Source: JACPIN01 sp964367085 | GTDB lineage: Archaea > Nanobdellota > Nanobdellia > SCGC-AAA011-G17 > ARS1403 | Direction: 5' to 3' | Length of the DNA stretch: 5,026 bases | NCBI GenBank assembly: GCA_964367085.1 | Contig: CAYIWL010000062.1 | Location: 1-5,026, forward strand | Translations under genes and position numbers: made by a program | Shown: in pieces, positions 1-4,925 of the stretch | How the letters are laid out: each line of letters begins with the position of its first letter | Position numbering within the stretch: the first letter of the stretch is position 1 | The notes under the pieces: model-generated | Databases searched by the model: none | What the model was told of the DNA's origin: nothing | The model's input: the letters and a program-made list of their open reading frames with translations, nothing else

Positions 1-253
1 TCAAATTGACTTTCATGTTTTTCTTAGAAATATATTTTTTAGCTTCTCTAATCATATTTTCAGAGAAATCAATCCCATAGCAATCAAATCTCTTCTCATA
101 GAATGGAAGTAAATTCCTACAATTCCCGCATCCCACATCAAGAATTTTCCCGGGCTTCCACTTTTCACTTAGCTCAAAAGTTTTCTTCTCAGGTTTTTGC
201 CGAAAATTGCTCCAGCTCTCTGCTATTCTATTCCAGACTTTTTTTTGATCCAT
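1..253 (-). CDS. Trm9/ABH8-like SAM-dependent methyltransferase, N-terminal part (cut by window edge)
   Basis: This gene was read from the reverse strand. It starts at the ATG complementary to 251-253 and is open for 84 codons to the left edge, so its C-terminus is missing. Residues 6-21 (VWNRIAESWSNFRQKP) match the N-terminal pattern of Trm9/ABH8 tRNA methyltransferases (V-Y/W-N-x-I-A...F-S...R-x-K-P). Residues 36-48 hold SAM motif I (KILDVGCGN), and GIDFS at 60-64 supplies the acidic residue that usually binds the SAM ribose. Trm9 enzymes methylate the carboxyl group of cm5U34 to give mcm5U34 in the tRNA anticodon. The gene is divergent from elp3, whose product makes the cm5 group, and this supports the assignment. 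The start is favoured because it lies about 26 nt from a TATA box. A generic class I methyltransferase with another substrate cannot be excluded from the N-terminus alone. Confidence 0.8.
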   Translation of the reverse strand, partial: MDQKKVWNRIAESWSNFRQKPEKKTFELSEKWKPGKILDVGCGNCRNLLPFYEKRFDCYGIDFSENMIREAKKYISKKNMKVNL

Positions 254-260
254 TTAATAA

Positions 261-274
261 CAAAGGTTTTAAAC
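261..274 (+). promoter_or_regulatory. elp3 promoter (BRE + TATA box)
   Basis: The TATA-like TTTTAAAC (267-274) is preceded by a purine-rich BRE-like ACAAAGG. Its centre is about 26 nt upstream of the ATG at 296, the usual archaeal TATA-to-transcription-start distance. This predicts a leaderless mRNA beginning at or next to the elp3 start codon. No Shine-Dalgarno sequence is visible. Confidence 0.55.
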
Positions 275-284
275 GTTTATAAAC
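275..284 (-). promoter_or_regulatory. Promoter TATA box of the Trm9-like gene
   Basis: GTTTATAAAC is a perfect 10-bp palindrome whose centre is about 26 nt from the minus-strand ATG at 253, predicting a leaderless transcript. It abuts the TATA box assigned to elp3 (267-274), so TBP/TFB bound at one site would probably block the other. Being palindromic, the box could in principle also fire rightwards, but that transcript would start inside elp3. Confidence 0.5.
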
Positions 285-295
285 ATTATTTAGCT

Positions 296-1897
296 ATGAA
301 TATTGAGCAACATAGAATAAACATTTCTAAAGAAAGAATGTTGAATAAACTTCCCAAGAATATTGAATTAAACTTAATCAGCGATGATTTTGAATTGAAG
401 ACTAAGCCTATGAGGACTCAGAGTGGGGTTGCTCCGGTTGCAATAATGACTGAGCCTAGAGAATGCCAGCATGGAAGTTGTACTTTCTGCCCTGGCGGGG
501 TGAATTCTTATTTTGGAAGCGTTCCTAAAAGTTACACAGGAAATGAGCCTGCTTCTATGCGTGCTATAAGAAATAAGTTTGACGCTTATTTGCAAGTATT
601 TAATAGATTAGAGCATTATATTTTACTAGGACAAATTCCTGAAAAAGTTGAGCTGATAATTATGGGAGGGACTTTTTTGTCTTATCCGGTTGATTATCAG
701 GATAATTTTATCAGAGATGCTTTTCAGGCAATGAATGATTTTGGAGAATTATTTTTTGAAAATGAGAGATTAAATAAAACAAAGTTCAAAGAATTTTTTG
801 AATTTAATTTGGACTTCAAAAGCAAAGAGAGAACTGAAATAATTCATGAAAAACTTTTGCAGCTAAAAGAGGACACCAAGTTAGAAAAGGAGCAGGAGAA
901 AAATGAGGCTGGCAAGATAAGGTGTGTTGCTCTGGTTATTGAGACAAAGCCTGACATTTGTAAGGAAAAAGAAATAAATCAAGCTTTGAAGTTGGGTTGT
1001 ACAAGAGTTGAAATTGGGGTTCAAACTCTTAACAATCAAATTTTAAAGAAGGTTAATAGAGGACATACTTTAGATGATTCAATAGAAGCAACTAAGTTAT
1101 TGAAAGATAGTTTACTCAAGACAATATTCCATTGTATGCCTGGTCTTCCAGGAAGTACAACAGAAGAAGATATTAATAACTTTAAAACTTTGTTTAAAGA
1201 TGAGAATTACAAACCAGATGGATTGAAAATTTATCCTTGTATGGTAATGCCTGGAACTCCGTTGTATTTGCAGTATCAAAGAGGTTTGTTTAGGCCGTTG
1301 AGAACAAAGGAAGCAGCTGAAATTGTTGCTAAAGGTAAAGAATTTATTCCTAAGTATTGTAGAGTTTATAGGGTTCAAAGAGATATCCCTACTAAAGTTA
1401 CTGTTGATGGTGTTGGATTAACTAATTTTAGACAAGTTGTGCATCGATTGATGGTAAAAAATGGTAAAAAATGTGAATGTATTAGATGCAGAGAAATTAA
1501 GAATGAAAAAGTGGATTGGGATAAAATTGAACTAAAGAGAATTGATTATGATTCTAACGGTGGGAAGGAGGTGTTTCTGAGTTATGAGTATAATGATAAG
1601 ATCTTAGGATTTTTGAGATTAAGAAAACCTTTCAAATCATTTAGAAAAGAGATAACTAAAAAATCAGCAGGAATTAGAGAAGTGCATGTTTATGGAACTG
1701 CAGTTGGCATTGGAGAGAAAGGAGAAATACAACACAAAGGATTGGGTAAAAAATTAGTTAAAGAAGCAGAGAGAATAGCTAAGGAAGAATGGAAATGTGA
1801 TAAGATGGCGGTTATATCAGGTGTGGGGGTTAGGAATTATTTCAAGTATAAATTGGGATATGAGAGAGATAATGTGTATATGTCTAAGTTATTATAG
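296..1897 (+). CDS. elp3: Elp3, tRNA wobble-uridine (U34) carboxymethyl-synthesising radical SAM/acetyltransferase enzyme
   Basis: The product is 533 residues, a usual length for archaeal Elp3, which acts without the other Elongator subunits. It uses acetyl-CoA and SAM radical chemistry to place a carboxymethyl group on C5 of U34. The radical SAM domain has the cluster motif C57-x4-C62-x2-C65 followed by PGG. Further family motifs are SYTGNEPASMRA (79-90), GGTF (124-127), IETKPD (215-220), GVQT (241-244) and CMPGLPGST (280-288). The linker C393-x-C395-x2-C398 corresponds to the zinc site. The C-terminal GNAT domain has REVHVYG (461-467), the acetyl-CoA loop QHKGLG (479-484) and the ending YKLGY (518-522). 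The frame is open back to an ATG at 197, but that start would add 33 unconserved residues overlapping the divergent methyltransferase. The ATG at 296 fits the TATA spacing and the family N-terminus. No key residue is missing. Confidence 0.96.
   Translation: MNIEQHRINISKERMLNKLPKNIELNLISDDFELKTKPMRTQSGVAPVAIMTEPRECQHGSCTFCPGGVNSYFGSVPKSYTGNEPASMRAIRNKFDAYLQVFNRLEHYILLGQIPEKVELIIMGGTFLSYPVDYQDNFIRDAFQAMNDFGELFFENERLNKTKFKEFFEFNLDFKSKERTEIIHEKLLQLKEDTKLEKEQEKNEAGKIRCVALVIETKPDICKEKEINQALKLGCTRVEIGVQTLNNQILKKVNRGHTLDDSIEATKLLKDSLLKTIFHCMPGLPGSTTEEDINNFKTLFKDENYKPDGLKIYPCMVMPGTPLYLQYQRGLFRPLRTKEAAEIVAKGKEFIPKYCRVYRVQRDIPTKVTVDGVGLTNFRQVVHRLMVKNGKKCECIRCREIKNEKVDWDKIELKRIDYDSNGGKEVFLSYEYNDKILGFLRLRKPFKSFRKEITKKSAGIREVHVYGTAVGIGEKGEIQHKGLGKKLVKEAERIAKEEWKCDKMAVISGVGVRNYFKYKLGYERDNVYMSKLL
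1451..1470 (+). repeat. 10-bp tandem duplication inside elp3
   Basis: ATGGTAAAAA occurs twice in direct tandem and is followed by ATGTG. It encodes the MVKNGKK stretch just before the zinc-site cysteines. The unit is not a multiple of three, but the reading frame continues into the conserved CxCxxC motif, so it is a tolerated low-complexity stretch and not a frameshift. Confidence 0.6.
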
Positions 1898-1902
1898 AAA
1901 AC

Positions 1903-1910
1903 TTTATTAA
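1903..1910 (+). promoter_or_regulatory. TATA box of the LAGLIDADG gene
   Basis: TTTATTAA, preceded by the A-rich BRE-like AGAAAAC that overlaps the elp3 stop codon, is centred about 26 nt before the ATG at 1932. This predicts an independent leaderless transcript. The later TTATATAT (1922-1929) is too close to the ATG to serve this start. No terminator is visible between elp3 and this gene, so readthrough is also possible. Confidence 0.5.
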
Positions 1911-1931
1911 TCAGGCAGTCCTTATATATGT

Positions 1932-3065
1932 ATGGGATTAAACTTTAAAATAAGTTTTGACTCTATTGAAGGATTTATAAAAATTAATAAAACCTTTAAA
2001 GATGAAATAAAAGAAAAGATTATATCCAATGTTTCTATAAATAAATTTTCTAAGAAAATAGGTATTACATCTGTAGCTATTGGTGACTTCTTAAATGATG
2101 AAAAATCATTTATTCGTATATCTAATTTTATTAAAATTTTAAAACTTTTAAAAATAAGTACAAAATCCGCTGAAAAACAGATTATTGGATTTAAGGATGC
2201 AAATAGAACTACTAATTTCAAAATTAAATTTCCTTATATTTTTAGTCCTTCCGATCTAAGAATTATTGGTGTGCTTATTGGGGATGGTAATGTACGTAAT
2301 GATAGAGTAATGTTAAGATGGATTCAAAATGATACTACCCCCCTGAAAAAATTATTATCTTCTAAGATTCAAGGTTATCATTTTTCTAATAGAGAAACAA
2401 ATCAGTTGATAATTCCTTCTTTTTTTGGAAAAATAACTTGCTCTTTATTGAATCTAAAGGGAGATGAGATTGATACTTACAAATTAATTGAGAAGGTTAT
2501 TGATTATCCTAAAGAATATAGGTTGGCTTTATTAATCTCTTTGATAGAAGACGAAGGGAATATAGATCCAAAAAATTATAGTGGAATAAGTATAAGGATG
2601 TCTGATAAAAAGATTGTGTATTTTATTAAACTTTTATGTGAATCTTTGGGTTATGAAACCTCTAAGATTACGAAATATAAAAATAATCGATATTCTTTTG
2701 GGGAAGGTAATGTCATGTACAAATTAAAGATTCTATCGGAAGGGATTTTTAACTTAGGATATGATCTTATAAAATTTGAAAAAAAATTTGGTAAGGAAAA
2801 TAGTTTATGGAAAAAAAGGAAAAATTTTTTTAAGAGGTGGGAAATTTGCGCTGGAAAAAAATCGAGAAAGGACAAAGAAGGACGTGAAATACATCAGAAG
2901 ATCAGCGAATTATTCAAAAAGAATAAGGAATTATCTATTAACGAGATATCTAAAAATCTTAATGTTAAGAGAATTAGGATTGAATGGCACATAAAAAATA
3001 TGTACAAAAGAAAAGAGATTGAAAGAACTGGAAGGGGGATTTACATTTCAAAGTTATTGAGATAA
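1932..3065 (+). CDS. LAGLIDADG-domain protein with flanking DNA-binding helix-turn-helix domains
   Basis: The product is 377 residues. IIGVLIGDG (111-119) and LLISLIEDEG (200-209) are the two LAGLIDADG helices. D118 and E208 sit at the positions that normally bind the catalytic metal, so nuclease activity may be retained. Residues 30-75 contain an Xre-like helix-turn-helix candidate (INKFSKKIGITSVAIGDFL). Residues 318-375 look like a winged helix (LSINEISKNLNVKRIRIEWH, then a basic wing ending GRGIYISKLL). The middle is lysine-rich. No intein splice residues or flanking extein are present, so the gene is free-standing. Two roles fit: a homing endonuclease, or a DNA-binding regulator comparable to bacterial WhiA, which also joins a LAGLIDADG fold to a helix-turn-helix. 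The gene looks richer in A/T and in Lys/Ile/Asn codons than pcm, compatible with mobility. The ATG is chosen from the TATA spacing. Confidence 0.8.
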   Translation: MGLNFKISFDSIEGFIKINKTFKDEIKEKIISNVSINKFSKKIGITSVAIGDFLNDEKSFIRISNFIKILKLLKISTKSAEKQIIGFKDANRTTNFKIKFPYIFSPSDLRIIGVLIGDGNVRNDRVMLRWIQNDTTPLKKLLSSKIQGYHFSNRETNQLIIPSFFGKITCSLLNLKGDEIDTYKLIEKVIDYPKEYRLALLISLIEDEGNIDPKNYSGISIRMSDKKIVYFIKLLCESLGYETSKITKYKNNRYSFGEGNVMYKLKILSEGIFNLGYDLIKFEKKFGKENSLWKKRKNFFKRWEICAGKKSRKDKEGREIHQKISELFKKNKELSINEISKNLNVKRIRIEWHIKNMYKRKEIERTGRGIYISKLLR

Positions 3066-3066
3066 G

Positions 3067-3074
3067 TTTAAATA
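3067..3074 (+). promoter_or_regulatory. Upstream TATA candidate for pcm
   Basis: TTTAAATA begins two bases after the preceding stop codon. A start about 26 nt downstream would fall at 3097, giving a 26-nt leader that includes the GAGG ribosome-binding site and a nine-codon reading frame before pcm. Confidence 0.4.
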
Positions 3075-3085
3075 TTTGTTTTGCA

Positions 3086-3097
3086 TTTATATAAATA
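3086..3097 (+). promoter_or_regulatory. Downstream TATA candidate for pcm
   Basis: TTTATATAAATA is an excellent TATA-like sequence. Depending on which eight bases are used, it predicts a start at about 3116-3120, giving an almost leaderless pcm mRNA. It competes with the box at 3067-3074, and the sequence alone does not decide between them. Confidence 0.45.
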
Positions 3098-3126
3098 TGC
3101 TATTCTTTATTGAGGAATTAAAATGA
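3097..3126 (+). CDS. Possible nine-codon upstream ORF overlapping pcm
   Basis: ATG at 3097 opens MLFFIEELK and stops at TGA 3124-3126, overlapping the pcm ATG as ATGA (and the next ATG as TGATG). Its ATG sits at the start predicted from the TTTAAATA box. It could couple translation into pcm, but a frame this short arises easily by chance and no conservation can be judged here. Confidence 0.15.
   Translation: MLFFIEELK
3112..3115 (+). promoter_or_regulatory. Shine-Dalgarno-like site for pcm
   Basis: GAGG lies seven bases before the ATG at 3123. It is the only obvious ribosome-binding site next to a start codon in the window, and it would matter only if pcm is transcribed from the upstream TATA box with a leader. 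The spacing favours the first of the two adjacent ATG codons. Confidence 0.4.
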
Positions 3127-3773
3127 TGCTTGAACAGAAAAAAGATCAGCTTATCGGTTTTTGGAGAGAGAATTTTGATTTCACAGAGGAAGAAATAGCT
3201 GCGTTTGCTAAAGTAAAGAGGGAACATTTCATTTCTGAGAAATTAAAAGAATATGCTTATGAGGATTCTCCTCTTCCTTTAGTTAGGGGAAAAACAATTT
3301 CGCAGCCGACTACAGTGATGATAATGACCTCTGCTTTGGAAATAAATCCCGGAGAGAAAATATTTGAAGTTGGAACAGGCTCTGGTTATCAGGCTGCACT
3401 GCTTGCTGAACTAACAGGAAATAACGGAATTGTAATTACGACAGAGGTTGTTCCTGAGCTTGTAGAATTCTCTAGGACAAATTTCAAGAAATCAGGAATA
3501 AATAATATTGAAGTTCATGAGTGCGATGGCAGCAAGGGTATGGAGAAGAAAGCACCTTTTGATAAAATAATTATCACTGCTGCTTGCATGGATTTTCCGC
3601 AGGAACTTATTAATCAGCTTAATGTTGATGGTTTTATTATTGCTCCAGTTGGCAACAAAGATGAGCAGACAATGATCCGAGGAAGAAAGTTGAGGAATGG
3701 CAGGCTTGAACTGGAATTTTTAGGACCATTTTTGTTCACTCCGATGTATGGAGAATATGGTTTTGAAGTTTAG
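3123..3773 (+). CDS. pcm: Protein-L-isoaspartate O-methyltransferase
   Basis: The product is 216 residues, the normal size for this cytoplasmic repair enzyme. It uses SAM to methylate abnormal L-isoaspartyl residues so that they can revert to aspartate. The substrate-side signature is DSPLPLVRGKTISQPTTV (48-65), including the family's conserved Ser60. SAM motif I is FEVGTGSGYQAALL (81-94). HECDGSKG (132-139) and APFDKIIITAA (144-154) match the later methyltransferase motifs, and the ending FTPMYGEYGF (205-214) matches the usual C-terminus. Two ATG codons adjoin (3123 and 3126); the first is kept because of the GAGG spacing. The codon choice looks less AT-extreme than in the upstream LAGLIDADG gene. 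A palindrome and T-rich tract follow the stop, so pcm probably ends its transcript. No functional link to the neighbours is apparent. Confidence 0.95.
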   Translation: MMLEQKKDQLIGFWRENFDFTEEEIAAFAKVKREHFISEKLKEYAYEDSPLPLVRGKTISQPTTVMIMTSALEINPGEKIFEVGTGSGYQAALLAELTGNNGIVITTEVVPELVEFSRTNFKKSGINNIEVHECDGSKGMEKKAPFDKIIITAACMDFPQELINQLNVDGFIIAPVGNKDEQTMIRGRKLRNGRLELEFLGPFLFTPMYGEYGFEV

Positions 3774-3785
3774 AAGTTGATTAAT

Positions 3786-3819
3786 AATCCAAGGTTGGAT
3801 TCTTTCTTCTTATTTTATT
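3786..3819 (+). terminator. Probable terminator after pcm
   Basis: A perfect 16-bp palindrome, AATCCAAGGTTGGATT (3786-3801), starts 13 bases after the pcm stop. It can fold as six pairs with a four-base loop, and a pyrimidine-rich, mainly T tract runs to 3819. Archaeal termination depends chiefly on T-rich tracts, which are present here; the hairpin may instead stabilise the mRNA end. The rest of the gap (3820-3858) contains a short GC-rich patch with no assignable function. Confidence 0.5.
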
Positions 3820-3858
3820 GAGCGCCCCTTTGGTTACGCCTACATTTCTAGTAAATTA

Positions 3859-3875
3859 GTTAAATTTATATATAA
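3859..3875 (+). promoter_or_regulatory. Promoter of the Fic gene (BRE + TATA box)
   Basis: GTTAAA followed by TTTATATATAA (3865-3875) is a near-ideal archaeal BRE/TATA pair. The first eight bases of the TATA element are centred about 26 nt before the ATG at 3895, so the mRNA should be leaderless. No Shine-Dalgarno sequence precedes the start. Confidence 0.65.
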
Positions 3876-3894
3876 GTAGTGATAACTTAATTTC

Positions 3895-4773
3895 ATGAAA
3901 ATCGTTAAAAGAAAATTAAAAGGAAATATTTATTTTTATTTAGAACATAGCATTCGGGATAAAAGCAGGGTTGTTAAGAGGCAGAAATATTTGGGAAAGG
4001 ATATTCCTAAAGATATAAACAAGATTATGTCAGAGTTTTGGTTGGAAATTCTTAAAGAAAATTACTTCAAAAAATTTGATAATATTAAGAAAAATTTTTC
4101 TAAGGAAATAGGATTAATGCCTAAATCTGCTGTGAACAAGTACTATGAGCAATTCATCATCAAGTTCACATATGACAGCAATAGGATAGAAGGATCTACA
4201 TTGACTTTGAAAGATACTGCCAACTTACTAGAGCTCGGAATTACTCCTAAAAATAAATCGTTAGAAGATGTAAAGGAAACTGAAGCCCACAAAAAAGTTT
4301 TTAATGAGATGCTAGAGTATAAAAAGGACTTAAATCTAAATATCATACTTTATTGGCATAAATTGCTTTTTCAAGACACTAAAGGAGACATTGCTGGAAA
4401 AATAAGAAAGCATGGAGTTAAAGTTGCTAGAAGTAAAGCACAATTTCCAGTTCCTGCTGAACTTGATTTTTTATTAAAGGACTTTTTTGATTGGTATAAA
4501 AAAAATAAAAATTTAAACCACCTTCTTTTAGCAGCACTAGTTCATTTGAAATTTGTGTCAATGCATCCTTTTTCAGACGGTAATGGAAGAATTTCGAGAA
4601 TTATGATGAACTTTGTTTTAAGTAAAAATAAGTATCCTATGCTGAATATTCCTTATAGCAACAGAGATAGTTATTATACTGCCTTAGAAAGATCTCAAGT
4701 AAGAAAGGTAGATTCAATTTTTGTCCTCTACATTTTTAGAAGATATCTAAAAGAATATGGAAAATATGTTTGA
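3895..4773 (+). CDS. Fic-domain protein (putative AMP/nucleotidyl transferase), class II with N-terminal autoinhibitory motif
   Basis: The product is 292 residues. The catalytic Fic motif is HPFSDGNGRISR (224-235), with the base H224, the metal/phosphate-binding D228 and N230, and the arginines R232 and R235 all present, so activity is expected. Fic enzymes usually transfer AMP from ATP to a protein hydroxyl; the target here is unknown. The motif S95-NRI-E99-G100 fits the (S/T)xxxE(G/N) inhibitory helix that blocks ATP binding. It lies N-terminal to the catalytic motif in the same chain, making this a self-regulated class II Fic with no separate antitoxin needed, and none is seen. The target-docking flap is likely around 166-187. 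Residues 1-35 form a basic segment (YFYLEHSIRDKSR...KYLGKDIP) of a type found on archaeal Fic proteins. The stop lies two bases from the 3' end of the convergent tRNA gene. No signal peptide or membrane segment is seen. Confidence 0.92.
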   Translation: MKIVKRKLKGNIYFYLEHSIRDKSRVVKRQKYLGKDIPKDINKIMSEFWLEILKENYFKKFDNIKKNFSKEIGLMPKSAVNKYYEQFIIKFTYDSNRIEGSTLTLKDTANLLELGITPKNKSLEDVKETEAHKKVFNEMLEYKKDLNLNIILYWHKLLFQDTKGDIAGKIRKHGVKVARSKAQFPVPAELDFLLKDFFDWYKKNKNLNHLLLAALVHLKFVSMHPFSDGNGRISRIMMNFVLSKNKYPMLNIPYSNRDSYYTALERSQVRKVDSIFVLYIFRRYLKEYGKYV

Positions 4774-4774
4774 T

Positions 4775-4875
4775 TGGGTCCGGCAGGACTCGAACCTGCG
4801 AATTGCGCCTTGTAAGGGCGCCGTCATGTACGGAATCTTTCATTGTGAAAAATTTAGCCGCTAGACCACGGACCC
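4775..4875 (-). tRNA. tRNA-Val(UAC) with a D-loop intron
   Basis: Read on the minus strand, the gene folds as a full cloverleaf. The acceptor is GGGTCCG/CGGACCC with discriminator A at 4775. The D-arm is GTC/GAC with G18-G19 in the loop. The anticodon stem is GCGCC/GGCGC with loop CTTACAA, giving anticodon TAC (Val, reading GUA). The variable loop has five bases, and the T-arm is GCAGG-TTCGAGT-CCTGC. CCA is not encoded. A tRNA this size should be about 73 nt, and the excess is a 28-nt insert in the D-loop (4828-4855). Removing it leaves exons 4856-4875 (20 nt) and 4775-4827 (53 nt), 73 nt in total, with a normal D-arm. The U34 wobble base makes this a plausible substrate of the Elp3 encoded nearby. 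The gene converges on the Fic gene. Confidence 0.93.
4828..4855 (-). other. Non-canonical BHB intron in the tRNA-Val D-loop
   Basis: Exon bases GCGG (4861-4858) pair with intron CCGT (4833-4830) as a four-pair central helix with one G-U. On each side is a three-base bulge: CTA (4857-4855) and ACA (4829-4827). The intron core AATTTTTCA / TGAAAGATT (4854-4846 / 4842-4834) forms a nine-pair hairpin with one G-U and loop CAA. Cleavage after the second base of each bulge, as archaeal splicing endonuclease does, removes exactly 28 nt and restores the D-loop. The intron lies just before A21, not at the usual 37/38 site. The outer helix is weak, so this is a relaxed BHB. Confidence 0.85.
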
Positions 4876-4915
4876 GCAATTATTCAACTGAAATGTTCCA
4901 TTAAAAATGTTGCGC

Positions 4916-4925
4916 TTTTATAAAA
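4916..4925 (-). promoter_or_regulatory. Promoter TATA box of tRNA-Val
   Basis: TTTTATAAAA is palindromic and lies 41-50 nt upstream of the tRNA 5' end. Initiation about 26 nt from its centre, near 4894, would leave a short 5' leader for RNase P to remove. Because it is symmetric, it could also drive rightward transcription beginning near 4947. Confidence 0.5.

Noticed and set aside
197..295. N-terminal extension of Elp3 from the ATG at 197
   Set aside because: The 33 extra residues overlap the divergent methyltransferase gene antisense, have no family resemblance, and cover both divergent TATA boxes. The start at 296 fits the promoter spacing and the Elp3 N-terminus.
374..595. 73-residue minus-strand open frame inside elp3
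   Set aside because: It lies antisense to the conserved radical SAM region. Its composition (serine/arginine-rich) is what antisense of conserved coding sequence gives, and it has no promoter or recognisable domain.
1112..1378. 88-residue minus-strand open frame inside elp3
   Set aside because: It is antisense to strongly conserved Elp3 motifs, with a low-complexity product and no start signals.
2095..2101. ATGATGA resembling box C of a C/D guide RNA
   Set aside because: The nearest downstream CTGA is about 70 nt away with no D'/C' pair between, and the motif lies inside coding sequence, so chance is the better explanation.
1922..2221. 99-residue minus-strand open frame opposite the LAGLIDADG gene
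   Set aside because: Its hydrophobic Phe/Ile-rich product mirrors the Lys/Asn/Ile-rich coding strand. It has no upstream TATA or recognisable motif.
2651..2994. Open frames in other frames of the LAGLIDADG gene (2651-2875 minus, 2776-2994 plus)
   Set aside because: Both are lysine- or phenylalanine-rich shadows of the A-rich coding strand. The main frame continues into a recognisable winged helix, so there is no evidence of a frameshift.
1932..3065. Intein or group I intron interpretation of the LAGLIDADG gene
   Set aside because: No intein N-terminal Cys/Ser block or C-terminal His-Asn is present. The gene has its own TATA box, and the neighbouring elp3 and pcm are intact, so nothing is interrupted.
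4143..4346. 67-residue minus-strand open frame inside the Fic gene
   Set aside because: It is antisense to the inhibitory-motif region, with no promoter and no recognisable product.
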